Below, piece by piece: positions 40,921 to 53,720 of a stretch of 64,000 bases of DNA (within the stretch, counting starts at the first letter, position 1; every line of letters begins with the position of its first letter). Source of the stretch: Apus apus (taxonomy: Eukaryota; Chordata; Aves; Apodiformes; Apodidae); the NCBI RefSeq assembly GCF_020740795.1, contig NC_067312.1, forward strand, positions 43,982,405 through 44,046,404. Direction: 5' to 3'. The notes beneath the pieces are model-generated. The model searched no databases, had not been told where the DNA came from, and worked only from the letters and a program-made list of their open reading frames with translations. The position numbers were made by a program, and so were the translations under genes.

Positions 40921-42819
40921 GCTTCCCAAACTGAGCCGGGTAATTACGGTGTTGTGTGTAACCATGAGCTTACCAGGAGTCTTCAGTGAAACTGGACCAG
41001 CTTAAACATTTATGACCGACTTTTGTGCCCACTGAACTGGACAGATTATCTTCAATGGAAACAATCTTAAAGGCACTATAAGTGTCAGAGAACAAACAAA
41101 CAGCTGCTGCTTCTAGAAAGGAGGGATGTATTTTGAGAATGGGGCTGGCAGCCAGGCATTCCAGACTCGTCATGCTGGCCCTGGACAGATTTCGTATTCT
41201 TGCTGCCTCATAGGCCGCATGCGGCACAGAAAGATCTGGTTTGCCTTCCTTTGTTGTGGGTGTGTGTGAAGATTAAATAAATCACCAGAAAATTATTAAC
41301 ATTAAAGTTGTTATTATCGTTTCATACAATCATCAGGAGCCTATTGCTTCTAGTCAACCCTCTGGATTCTGATGTTTCAGTTAAAAAATCATACTGGTAG
41401 GATCATTTTTGCTGCATTTTTGTGTGTCTGTACTTTGTTGAGGGTTTTATGATCCTTGTTACCAATGAATAAATTTCCTACCTTTTATGGTATTCTAAAG
41501 ATTAATGTCTTACTTCATGATGGTAGGGAGACAATATTGCAAAATGCTAGGCTTTGATACTATCAAGGTAGTATTGTATTAAGTAGTTAGGACTTATAGG
41601 AGTGAAAGTGCTCTGCTTTTAGGATGAACTGCTAAGCAGCATCACAGACTGGCCTAGTTGCCTGGTTTACAGAGGAAGCCAGCTGAGGCAAGGATGGGCT
41701 GGGAACCCAGATGCATTTAATTGACCTGGATATGGCAGCTGTACTCTTGTACCTGTACTTAACCCACATTCTGGATGTCTCTGGATATGGGTTAACCTAG
41801 TTGCTGAATATCTCTGTGTGTTTTTCAATCCAGTTGCTACATTTGTGAATACAAAGGCTACAGTGTTATCAAGTGTGATATTACCTATGTGAAGCCAGTC
41901 TTTTCAGTCCAGCAATGTATAACATAGATATAAGAGCAGATGAGAAATGTTTTTGGAGGCCTACTTGTTCTTCCAGTATCCTTGAACTTCTATTTTCAGC
42001 AGTGTGAAAACCAGTTTAGACATGCATTACTTGCTGTAGAGATGTTAGCACTGTGTGTTGCTAAATGATCACAAATCAGCAGTTAGCAATTCAAAACCAC
42101 TCAAATTCTGCAATTTTTAATTAATGGAACCAGTATCCTAACTAATGTTTGCTACAGGCCAAGTGAAAAGATGTGGATACAAAATCAGATGTAATAAAAC
42201 ACATGCCGAATTCTACCTTGCTTTCTGATTGTTATGCTTATTCGTACTTTATCCATTAATTGCCATGTATAAAAGCTCAGGTTCATAAACATTTAGGCTT
42301 TACACCAGACTACATGCCACTGTAGTTACTCTGAATTGACTGTGCTAAAACCAAAAACTGTGTTTTCCCTTTCTAAAATACTACTGTTTACTTCTGCAAT
42401 CAGACATTTCTGCATGGAGGAACAGCGTAAAATACCAATTTTGCCTTTCAACAAGTGAACAGATACTCAAGCATGTATGACTGAAGCTTGGTAGTAGTCC
42501 ACAAAGATCCACCTTTCCAACTAGACTTTTGGAAAATATTTTGAGTAAAAAAATTGTGTTATTTAGTCAAGAAAGAAACTCCAAAAGATACCTTATTTTG
42601 ACACATTGACACATAAGACCCATGGTGCTGGAAATAGTGTCAGTGGTGATCTAACTTCCCTGAAACTTCAGAAGCAAACTAGTTCCTGGCCTTTGTTATA
42701 GACAGTATAACAGTTATAATCAGTACTGGTTTTGGGTAAAAGCTTGGAAGTCCATGACCTGACCTCTGGGCAGGCATGTAAAAGTTTTGCCTCAGTACAT
42801 TATTTGAATTAGCTCTGTA

Positions 42820-42910
42820 TGACTTGTCCATGATCATACGTGATAAACAGGGTGAGCAGGAAATGAACCCAGGTCTTCTGCACCTGAGGCAAGTACCTCA
42901 GGTGACGCAC
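42820..42910 (-). mobile_element. Ancient MIR-like relic, minus strand
   Basis: GACTTGTCCATGATCATACG, GAGCAGGAAATGAACCCAGG and TCTTCTGCACC follow the reversed MIR layout (CTTGTCCAAGGTCACAC...AGCAGGA...GAACCCAGGTCT). Order and spacing fit. Sequence identity is moderate. Confidence 0.55.
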
Positions 42911-45900
42911 AATCTTTCTTGCCTTTTTCTGGTATTTCAACACACAGAAAAATATGTCACTGAAGAAACAGTGAGTCTGACACAGCCAGTGTGACTCTAA
43001 CAACTAAGTGTTTCTTTGCTGTTTTCGTGATTTGTTACGTAAAAAGAGTAACAAAAAATAACAGTGCTGCAAATATGAGGATTGCAACAGAGTTAGTTAC
43101 ATGACCTAGGTTTCCCAAAACAATTTCCTTAGTTTATATTATGTTTTTATTTTCTTACATCTTAAGGAAAGTCAGGAAATAAAGACTTCTGTTATTTAAG
43201 AATGCCCAGTGTCTCTTTGGGAGGAAGACCCAGGCTGTGCAACATTGCCATTAATGGAAGTGAGAGTTAGGAGCCTAATCCTTTTGCAGCAGGAGAGATT
43301 AGAACATATTGCGAATATGATTTCAGTATATGTATTAAATTCCCCAAGGGTATCTCATCAACAGCAACTTCAAAAGTTACTTTTATGCCACTTCCACTCA
43401 GCTGACAAGAACACTTGACATTTTGAGAAGGTTTAGAATAGAAAACATTAGCAGCTCATGTTGATCATGTAACTCATTGGCAAAAACATTACTGCTTAAA
43501 TATCATGTTCAGTCATCACTGGATTGCAATCTAATGAGTGTAAAAGATGAGTACTTCTCAAAAGTGACTTGTTTTGTAACTTTTATGGTTACAAACTATC
43601 AAAATGGAAAACATGGACATTTACTTCTCCCCGAATATAATTTGCAAGGACAGTGTCCTTCTGTGCCTTGGAAAGGCACTCCAAAGTGCTGTAAATAAAC
43701 AGTCATGATTCTGTACTTTCTGCTCAGTGAATTCTCAATAGGAAATATTCATTGTTCTGAACAGGATGAGTAATCTTGCTAATGTCGTAGTTACCAAGAG
43801 TATTCAAGCTTGTCTTTGAACACCTCCAGCTTTATGGATGTATTTAACTGTTATCATGTAGTAGCGTTCCAGGTAATCCTCAAGTAAAAGAAATGTCCTC
43901 TTTCCTCCAACTGAAAAAAAAATTGTTTGACTTCTCCTCTATTTAAACCAACCAACTTTTAAATTAATTTTGGCATAGATCAACGAATGGGATTGCTGAT
44001 GTCTTTAACTTGCTGGTTTATTTAACTTCCCTGTACATAATCACTTGAATAAAAATGACCTTCCCCTAAATATATCTGAGTGGCTACACTACATTATACT
44101 AATGACTGCAACATGCAGAAAGCCAAAACAAATGTTTTGCCAGTATCAACAGAAATGGTGAAAACACATATTTGCAGCAATGTACAAATGATTGCTGCCA
44201 GCTTTCAGTTCCCAAGTTAACTCTTGATTAAGTTATAACAATGAATGCTGCTTCTATCTTCAGTCACAATGTGTGACAGTTTCTGCTGCCATATATTGAG
44301 ATTAAAATCATTACAGTTACATGATTCTATTTCTGTCCAACTAAAATCAGAATTTTCCTTCAAAAAATCAAATAATGATGGAGTGAGATGGAAAAAAGTA
44401 TACATGGCGATTTCTGTTGCAGGGCTTCAACCAGTTCTGTATAAAAGGGGAAAGTGACTCAGTGACACAGTCTGGGAGCTAACTTACACTAAGATGTGTG
44501 GTTCAGAGCTTTGTTTGTGAACAAACCTAATTTCAAACCCCCTTGGAAACTGAGGGGAAGCAAACAATACCTAAGAGACAGAAAGCAAGGAAGGGATATA
44601 ATAAAAATTCGTTATATAAAGAGTGAGGGGAGGAATGGAATAGTTTGTCCGAATCCTCCCTAAACGTCTTCAGAGACTTTGTTCCAGACAATCCTAGTTT
44701 TAGCTTTTTAAAAACAAATCCTCCCTCTTATAGAGTTGTGCTAGAATTAGAAGCAATTACCCTAGCCACCCAGGCTTTAACAGCCAGGGTTCAGAAAAAA
44801 TGGGACCTGGAATTAAAACAGCTTTGATTCAGCCTTTGCAAACCCCAAACCACATTTTTATTTTTTTCCCCATAAGTAGGCTCAGTCAGAGAACTAGCAG
44901 TGAATGTGTACAAACAGCACACACTAAAAAGAACAACTGCAATTCAGCTACTTTGCTCTATGTAGTGCCAACTTATGTGGTACTAGAAAGATAGCAGAAA
45001 TGTAATGCAGGGGAATAATTTGGGGGTTACTATGGGGTTACAGGATCATTTGGGTGCATGGAGCTGTATTGATGCAACAGTGAGGCTGTCTCCATAGACT
45101 TCAACTGATGTTACATCCCAAATCTGTCTGTGCTATATAACTTGTGTCTTGGCTGAGAATAGCTGAAAGTCTAAAACCTTTTCAAGTGTAGCATGTCTAC
45201 CAGGTTTCACTTCAATGCTTTGTTTCATTAGTGTGGTAATCTTCACTGAGTATTTATAGAAAGCTTGTTCTCCAGCCCATTGCTGGGCTTCTTCCAAACT
45301 CTATTGTTAATTATAAACATAGTTTCTTCTAATCTTTTGTCACAACCTTTTGTTTTGAAACTTCATTATTTAAAGACCTGGGTAACATCACAGTTTGCCA
45401 AAGGCTGTATTGTCCAAGGGGAAGAATATCCAGGACAAAATGCTTATCTTTTATTTCCTTTTGTGCAATATTGCCTCATTATTGTTGTTATTTGCAAAAG
45501 GGAGGATTTTCTATTATCAACATATCTTTTGTACTGCGCTTCCAACATTTAATAGCTGTTAAAATAAATAAATTTTAAGAATGTTTTGCAGATGAGTTTA
45601 GATTAACTCCCCCTGAACCTCTAAAATCTCTTGGGCTTTTTTTAGCAGTAAGTTGCCAGGACTTTAAAAAAAGCTTCCTGAGTAGAGCATGCTTAGCAAT
45701 TCTAATCACAAAGCAAGAATTTTAAAATGAAAATGTTCCTTCTGAAAATATGCCCACTAGCAAAAAAATTATGTGTGTGGGGAAAAAAAACAAACAGAAA
45801 ACCAAACAAAAAACCCCCACCAAAACAAATTCCAGAAAATCTTAGTGCATGTGCTTCTAATCCTTTCCTGCAAAGGGTCAGCTGGATACTCTGAAACATG

Positions 45901-46619
45901 TTTTGAAATAAAAGTGTAGCATAAAATTATAAAACATAACATTGGCTTCCTCACCATGGAAAACTTCTATACAGAATGATGTGTACACAACAGTGATTAA
46001 ATAGTAGTGTAATTTCCTGTAGTGTAGAGCCAAATGTTAGGACAGTGCAGAAAAGACAAGCAACTGCTGAGTAATCCTCATCTTTCTCCACCTTCATATA
46101 TTATAATATCTCTGGTCAGTGTCAGCACTGGGTTGATGCTATTGCTGACACATCTGTCCTGTTTTAATTTACCTCTATGAAAGGGGCTTAGACCCAACTT
46201 CAGTGTGATGTTTAATCAGGTGAAATATCCAAGTGTTTTTTTACACTCCTTTTCCTATGCAGGAAAGGTTGGGGTTTTGCTTAGTTTGAGGTTTTTTTTG
46301 TTATAGTTTAACAACACAGAAGAGTGGGCATATATGCAATCCATACCTTGTGTTAAGAATAGGTGGGAATAGCTGTAAAGACTCATTATAGTTCTGTAGT
46401 TTTTGCCAGAAAATTACATGGTGCTTTTCCCCATTTTGAACTGGAATTGGTGCCAGAAAGTTACCCACCATTTTCAAGTATGCAGTTTATGATCCAATAG
46501 GTGGAAATTTTGAGGGACAACTAAACCCATTAGTTTTAATGTGGAGGATGATGCTGTTCAAACTCACCTGGGGAGGAATTACTGCTACCAGTAACAGATG
46601 TGAATCCTTTTCTTTGCAG

Positions 46620-46735
46620 ACAAAGCTACTCACATTTACTGGAGCCACATACATTGGTCTGTTCGTTCTTTGATGGTGGAAACAAGGACAATGCACAAAC
46701 CATTTACTGATACTTGGAAAATGCTGTACACAGTG
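46620..46735 (+). other. Weak exon candidate, 116 nt
   Basis: AATCCTTTTCTTTGCAG precedes 116 nt that stay open in one frame (starting KATHIYWSHIHWSVRS). A GTAGGG donor-like site follows at 46736. The peptide shows no known domain, and the length is not a multiple of three. Acceptor-like sites are frequent in T-rich DNA, so this is probably chance. Confidence 0.15.
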
Positions 46736-48295
46736 GTAGGGGTGGTAGATGCCAAACAGTTAGCGTAGGATTACCTAGTGGCTTATCTTGTGGATAAACC
46801 GGGATCACCCACTAGAACTAGAAAACAACTACTCCAATCTATGGCAGAATTGCATAGAGAACTGTGAGATGCAAACAGAAGCAAAGGAAGGGACCAAAGA
46901 CACCTGTGCTCTTTCTGCCTATCCTCATTTTCTGTCATAAGACCACACTAGCTCACAATGAAATTTCCTCTCAAGTGAAGCATCTAAACATACAGTGGTT
47001 TCAGCAGACAGAATGTCTTGTAGAAGCTCATTGTCACCCTAAGTGAAAAAAGTGGAGATGTTAGATTAGGGAATTTGTATTTGGTGCTTCTACTCTTCCT
47101 GGTGGGTTTTGGGGACTGAAAAATTGTGACTCCTGGCCATTCCCAGGGAGTGGAGCAGATCAAACTGCTGGAGTGGCACATGCCTTCCTTTACAGTCCCC
47201 TATTGCCTGCAGAGAGGTTGGGAGTACTGTCATAGCAAAACAGCCATGGATCTGGTTTATCCCTAGAAAGGAGAGCTCCTCACCCAGGAAGGAGACAATA
47301 GCTTTTGGAAGGCTCCATAGTGTTTTGGGGGCTGAGACTATGCATACCAGAAAGCAGGAGGTGAAGAGGAAATAGAAGATGCTGTTGAGTGTTGGCCTGA
47401 GAGTGAAAGAGTACATAACAATGATTCATGTAGTTTGTCTTTATGTGTAATGTTCTTTGTTGTGTTTGATAATTTAGAGAATTAATAGACTGTGCTTATT
47501 TAAAAAAAACCCCACAAATCAGAGCATTGCTGCTGTCATACAGAGAGTACAATAAAACCATGTGATACTATGTATTAAATAGTACAATGTTGTATTTGTG
47601 GTATCAGGACCACATGGAGGACTTAAAACATCTACTGGCAGTAAGATCCATTAGGAAAGGCAGTTATTTCCTCGTATTGGCTTCCTCCAAAGCCAGCACT
47701 TTGAAAAACAGGCTGTTTTCCTTCTCCAGACATTCCTTTTGAGATGACAGAAACTCCCCCCACTGCAGCCTTAGCACAGAAACATGTTGACTTAATGCTT
47801 TCTTTTCATTAGTGATTTTGTATTTCAGACTTTGTTGATGTACTTCTGTTGCTATCTTAATGCAGATCCCAATTTGCTCTTGAATTTAAGGAATGGAAAA
47901 TCCTGTTAAACATCCGGCTGTCGTGAATGCAAAGGACAAAGCCTTTGTAGTAAAATGTTTCTGACATACGCCCATGAAAAGTGTTTGATGTGTTGTAAAA
48001 GGCATCTGTAAAAACAAACCAAACCAAAACAAAAAACCCCACACAAAACAAAAACCCCAAAAAAATGTTTTTCCTCTTCGGCTTTACTGAGCAGGCTGTT
48101 GAAATAAATGACATAAAGTAGCCCTTCTTTTCCTCTCCTATCCCCCCTCTTTTTTGTTTGATCTTTCACTGATGTGATAATGGTGAGTCTGTAACTTGAA
48201 AGTAATTTTTGTAATGAACAGAGGGGAGTTTATTTTCTGCTGCTAAAAGGAGATCAAAGTGTGATCTAGAGATTAGACCTGTTTTGAGAGACAGA

Positions 48296-48400
48296 ACTGA
48301 GCTGCCTATTTCTACCTCTGTCACTGAACTGCTGTGTCAAACTGGGCAGGTCACTTAAATTCTCTTTGCCTTGGGCCTTTGATGTATACTGTAACAGTCA
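48296..48400 (+). mobile_element. Ancient MIR-like relic, plus strand
   Basis: CTGCTGTGTCAAACTGGGCAGGTCACTTAAATTCTCTTTGCCTTGG parallels the MIR core (CTGTGTGACCTTGGGCAAGTCACTTAACCTCTCTGTGCCTC) position by position with scattered changes. It is the clearest of the four MIR-like relics in the window. Confidence 0.65.
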
Positions 48401-48748
48401 GACCTTATTCTACTAGCAAATGGTTTGCATAGCTTAATCATCAATGACTGCCTGCCCAGTAATTAGCCTCAGCTGGTACAAAGTTCATTATCCTTATTTT
48501 CAACCTTTACACCATTTAAGGGTACATGATGGCTGATTTTGATTTAGGTTTCGTCAAAGCTTGAAAGAGGAGAATGACAAAAGTGCTTAGGTCCACAGAG
48601 GAAATGCTGGCAGTGGCACAGACTGTAGCTTGATGGGAATTTCTCGGCTTAGGATGGTACTGTACAAAGTCCACTGGCATCAGAGAAGCATTATTATAGT
48701 GTTTTATCTTGGCTTGGATTAGTTTCAATTACCAGCTGAGCTATATAC

Positions 48749-48800
48749 ACAATATACATATATATGTATAGTGTGTGTATACAACAATATACACAGTGTA
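48749..48800. repeat. Alternating AT/GT low-complexity patch
   Basis: ATATACATATATATGTATAG and flanking TGTGTGTATA and ATATACAC words form an alternating purine-pyrimidine, partly self-complementary patch. No function is evident. Confidence 0.7.
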
Positions 48801-51578
48801 GACTAACCTTCCAAATAAGTCCTGTGTCTCATGTTGGCTGCAGTTCATTTTTAGTCACCAGGTTTTTACGGTGCTGCATCTCAAACTAGTTCAAATAACA
48901 CTAGCAGAGGTATGCTGCCCTTCTCTTGCAGCTGTAGTTTTGAAGTAGTGCATGCTCATGATTTCAAACTGGCAAATGAAAAAGTTGGGTCTGTCAGCTT
49001 GCCAGCATGCTACATCTGCACGAATGCACAATCCACTGAAAAGCAATCGGGTGGCCAAGCCTTCCAAATACCAGGGCAAAGTTGGGCCAACAGTTGTCTC
49101 CCATGTGAACACTCTTATATGTGGAAGATATAAGTCACAATCAGTCTAGAAGGGAAAAAAACCTAGCAGAAATCCCCCCTGCTCTAGACAAGGCTGCAGT
49201 TTTGCTATCTGTAAATAGAGGAAGATGGCAGGAGTGTCCCATTCTGTGGCAATATTGCATATTAAATCTTTAAGTACATGTAAAAGCAACATCATTAAAT
49301 CAGAAGTACAGCAACAATATAATACTTTGTGCAAAGGTAGGCTCACATCAGTTCTGCATTTTGTACACAGGCAACCTAAGAGATGAGACTCTGAGCTGCA
49401 AAATTTCTGCAGTATGCATCCCTGGAGAATCAGTAGGAGTTTTAGAAAACTTCCAAATGTTGCACGTATTGAAGAGGGAAACAAGGAAAATGCCTTCTCC
49501 CAAGTTATCTACAGGGAAACTTGACAATTAAGAGATAAGAGGCTCTGTGTGTGGTGTAATGTGTTTTTTTTTTTTTTTAATTTTGTTGCACCTGAGAAAG
49601 AAGCTAATCCCTCAATATTCCCAGTATCATACAGCAAAGCAGGCCCCATGGATCCTTGCAGCAATTCCAACAGTGTCTTCTTGCCCTCTGCCCTTTTAAG
49701 GGGAAATGTTGAGTGGTAATATAACATGTAAAAAGTTAAGGATAGGCAAGCAGCTAAAAGGTAACGCAGCTCTGGGTTCCAGGAGCAGAGAAACAGCAGG
49801 GCAGCCTGCTCATAACAAGTGTCTGAGAGTACTGCACTGGCAGACTGTAAAGTGCTCAGTTAATTATTGTTGACATTGCATAGAGAGCTTCATGCTGCTC
49901 TTTTTCTACCTGCTTTGACTTAATTGGTTTGAGAAAGTACTTTTTCTGTGCTGCATATTGCATAAATTCATATACTCTACTGCACTGACAGATGTGACTT
50001 TGTTTTAGAAGAAGCCGTTATTCTTTTTCAGTGCTGAATGTGAATGGAGCATTTCACATCGGTGACTTCCAAAAACATAGAAAGCAAAGCTGAGCAGCTC
50101 AAAATATTTTGTCCTCCTACATTGACATTCACAAGCCTTTATAACAGCTTTATCAAAAGCATTTGTAGTGGAACCTGTGCGAGTTGGCCACAAAGACAAT
50201 GTTAGTCAACAAATTACTCAAGGCACATTTTATTCAGCTCTACCCAACATGATTTGTATCATAAACCAGTTAACAAAACTGTAGCTAACAGGGCAATTAT
50301 TCTATATTGTGTGTCAAAGATCATGATCCTTAGCTCTTGTAACTTCCACTTATGTGAGGAAACAGAGAGCAAATAAGTAGAAAGAGACTAATATTCCCCT
50401 TTCTGCTGGTAGGATATGGTCTGACTCTCCACTAGCAGGCAGTGCGTGTTCTGAGGCATGCCAAGACTGGTAATCTGACTCAGTGGTGGCATTGTTAGCC
50501 TTCCACATTTCACCACTAACAATTACCTAGGTGTCCTTCAACTCACTCTCCTATTCATTGATCCTTCTTGAACACACTGCTAAGAAATGAAGCATGCTGC
50601 ATCCACCTGAGCAGAGAGAAATGCTCTCTATGAACACATAAATGCATCAAACTTACTCCTAGGTTTTATTATAAATTAAAATTACCTGTCTGCCAATTAA
50701 TTGTAATGATTTCCATAATCTTCACCACTGTATTGAAACCAGGGCTTCCCACATGTTCCTTCCCACAACGAGTCATCCAAGTGAACTATATCTGCAATTA
50801 GTGCCCTCCAGCTGCCAGCAGAAAAGCATAGCTGACTGACCTTGTTAGTACAGTGATGAAAACAGGCACTTAATTTGAATGATAAAACCATATGTATTCC
50901 ATGTCCATTCTCAGCTTTGTGCATTCCCATCTTTAAAGTCTTAAAAATTGGATGATGAATAGCAGTGAACCCAAGGAAAATTACTTACAAACCTGCTAAG
51001 TAATTACAATCCCCATTTGCTTTGTTCACTCTCTCCCTGTCCTGAGGAATCAGGGACAGGTAAGCAGCACGCTGAAGTACTCTGATTCTCCTCAACAGGC
51101 AAATGGTTTGAAAAGACATTTTAAAAAGTGGTAAGTCTCCCTTGCTTAACAGTATAGCACAGAGCTCAACAGCAGGAAGAGGCAGTCTGTCCTTCTATAC
51201 TGATCTGCCTTCCTAAAGGTGAGTTTTTGATGATGCCAAAAAAGTGGGCAGCTTTACTCAACAATGAACAGGAATTCCACCTAATTCCTCTTCACTTTTC
51301 AGGAGGTAAAATATCACTGTTTTGACCAATAACTTCACCGTGGTTAGGATGCCATTTCCCTTTAATAGGTGTTGAAGTTTTTCCTTGTAATACTTGCATT
51401 ATTTTTCATTGCTAGATGTTTTCATTCTTTTAATTGCTGGTGAGTGTGTGACCCTTTTTCTTTTGTCCATATGCACTGTTAATTCTTTGGTATTTAAGCA
51501 TGTCAAAATGAAAAGGGCCTCAAGTAAAGATTCTTTTCAGTGGACATCGATGATATATTTTCTTTTTTTTTTTGGCAG

Positions 51579-51728
51579 AAAGCCACTTACTTTGGTTTTG
51601 TGCATTTTGGAGGCTTGTGGATTGAAGTTACTTATAAAAATTTTGAACAGGAAAGAACAGCACCCTTTCTAGCATGTGCTGCAATGCATTTGCTACCCTC
51701 TTGCTTATGGCTTGCAGCAGGTGAAAAA
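51579..51728 (+). other. Weak exon candidate, 150 nt, open
   Basis: A T-rich tract ending TTTTTTTTGGCAG precedes 150 nt (50 codons) that stay open and keep frame. A strong GTAAGT donor follows at 51729. The peptide (starting KATYFGFVHFGGLWIEVTYK) is hydrophobic and cysteine-containing with no domain I know. The last bases before the donor are AAA rather than CAG. It might be a cryptic or alternative exon of an overlapping gene, or chance. Confidence 0.22.
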
Positions 51729-53385
51729 GTAAGTAGCCCAAAATGCAATTAAAGAAAGAAATGTGGAGAAAAGCAGCAGCAGACATGTTTTTTATACCCT
51801 ATAAAGTGTTAATTCCCTTTAATGAATGTGTAGCTTAACTAAAAACAAAACATAACAACCCCCAGCCCTTAAAAAAAAAAACCCCGAAACAACCAAAAAA
51901 CCAAAAACGTGCAAGCAAACTGAATTTTCTGACTTGGTTAGCATAAACTAAGAGAATATTAATAATTATGATTAAAATATTATTGAAGAAGGTACTCCTC
52001 TAGTATTTTGTGGACTAGACTTAAATAGAAGTGAGATACAGAGTTTGCCTCTAGTGTGACCATGCCAAGGTATGATATGACAAATCATCTCAGACTATCT
52101 GAAGTATTGGATTAATGGATGAGAGTGGACAAGGATGCTCTTCTGGTACAAGGTAGCCCTCCAGATGAAGGATGAGGTGTATCTGTGCAGGAGGCAGTTG
52201 TTTTTGATGGTCAAGCCATGACTTTGGAGTGGACTTCTTTTCCTCTGGGAGTTTGTGTCAAATTTCACCAGCTCCCACTGCGAGTGAAGCGCACCTTTCT
52301 TTGAACTTGACGTTTCTGGCATAAATGTTTAGGGGCGTGTAAAACCCCAAAAAAAATGTTCCTCTCCTTGAGGAAAGGATAAGTTAAAAACCCCTTGATA
52401 GATGGTAGTAATGTTACTTAATGTATGGCTGATTGGCATGTTTATTCTGCTCTCACTGAAGTTTTAAGTGGTCACAGAATTAAAACAGGGCATGTTACAA
52501 TACCAGTGTGCCTGGTGCATTAGTGAACAGATACGTAGGCACATGCCTAGACATAGGCACGATGTTCAAAGATACTTGATTTCCTAAGGGAGTCTTGAGC
52601 TTGCTTTGCAGAATTCTTGCTAGAGCTTTTAACTTTGTAGAAGTGTAGTTTCAAAATTCATCTCCTGTCTCAAAAGTACAAATGAGGTTTTGCAACCATT
52701 CCATGCTCATTTTCCCATTGCAACACAGTGTCTCTGTCTTAAGGAAGCTTTTTTTTTTAAATATCCATGAGTTACTTGGCCTTGCATGCTTGTGCTTGAT
52801 AGGTGTACAGTGCAGTACTTCTTAGTACCTGCCATTGAGAACAGCATTGCCACTATCCCTTACCAGGTGGGGACAACAGACACAGAGCAGCAGCCACAAA
52901 TGGGTAGTGCAAGCTGAAATGTCCAACTGCATGGCGGGGCAGGAGAAACAAGAACTGGCCAAATAGGTTACAGAGGCCCAGTTAGGGGCTCCCTGATGCT
53001 GGATCTTGTTCAGTCAGACTATGAGACCTGCTGCAGCCAGGTGGCTTTGTTTGTAAAGAGCCTTGCACTCCTCTTTTTTCCATCCTCTTCCACTCCCATT
53101 TTAGTCCTAATTCCTTTTCCCTTTTTTATAGCATTTTGATTGAAAGAATGCACTGGCAACGCAGAGTGCTGCATTGGAGGGAGGCCCCAGTTAAGCTGGT
53201 TCCAGATGTGCTCAGACTGGCCTGGACATGTGCACTGAAAGGGGGAAGTGTGCCTCTCCAGTTACAAGAAGGCACCCATGTGCCAGGCGATGCATGTGGC
53301 TGACTGCCACATTTACTAACCTAGTATTAACTGTATTAATTGTGGACATAAACAGTGCTCAGTGCCAAGCATGTCACAAGCTGAT
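51729..53385. other. Unannotated DNA
   Basis: No gene is recognised. An A/C-rich low-complexity patch lies at about 51870-51905. GC content rises toward 52860-53300, just before the CpG-rich patch. Confidence 0.5.
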
Positions 53386-53393
53386 TATAAAAG
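53386..53393 (+). promoter_or_regulatory. TATA-box-like TATAAAAG upstream of CpG-rich patch
   Basis: TATAAAAG is a strong TATA-box match. A start site would fall near 53415-53425, directly ahead of the CpG-enriched stretch. Such octamers also occur by chance in AT-rich DNA (another at about 10674), so the case rests on the neighbouring CpG patch. Confidence 0.25.
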
Positions 53394-53439
53394 CTGTAGC
53401 ATAGGCAGAGTTTCAAATTATTCTTCACTTTGAACTTTG

Positions 53440-53720
53440 AGCGCCTTTCCCCCCCCCGCTTCTCTCTGAAATTCCTTGAATGTGTCCGTGTATTTATGAA
53501 AATGCAAACGTGTATCAAGCGGGAAAACTATTAGTTTGTAAATACCATGTGAGTATCCGCTAATGGCTTGGAGCGAACTGTCAGCAGCAGCCTGAAGTAG
53601 GACCCTTAAGCGCTGCAGCCTGTGGCTAGAGAGAGCCCCGGCGCTGCCTTCCCGCCGCGTCCGGTCCGACCGGGAGCAGCTGACCTACTTTTTCTCCATT
53701 TCTCCCCGTAGTGCCCGGAC
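53440..53720. promoter_or_regulatory. Local CpG-rich patch, possible promoter or enhancer
   Basis: CpG is rare across the window but dense here. Eight CpG fall in roughly 35 bp around CCCGGCGCTGCC and CCGCCGCGTCCGG (about 53637-53672), with more at 53440-53590. CAGCTG E-box words lie at about 53677 and 53758. A CTCCATTTCTCCCCGTAG acceptor-like site ends at 53711. This could be a small CpG island with an untranslated first exon or an enhancer. I see no start codon or open frame that identifies a gene. Confidence 0.35.

Larger units (their letters stand above)
39541..46619. other. Unannotated DNA with two MIR-like relics
   Basis: No coding gene is recognised. Frames reach about 101 codons (40700-41005) with no domain. 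A (C)AAAC-rich patch at about 45780-45830 is low-complexity. Two MIR-like relics are given separately. A 60-codon frame at 44645-44827 has a brief LNVF-containing run but no further CR1 similarity. Confidence 0.5.
46736..51578. other. Unannotated AT-rich DNA
   Basis: No gene is recognised. The stretch holds A/C-rich low-complexity sequence at about 48008-48065, T16 at 49564-49579, an AT-alternating patch near 48749-48800 and one MIR-like relic (separate entry). Open frames are short and without domains. Confidence 0.5.

Noticed and set aside
44645..44827. Frame with an SLNVFRDFV run resembling the CR1 ORF2 end
   Set aside because: Similarity covers only a few residues and the flanking DNA lacks any CR1 3' sequence.
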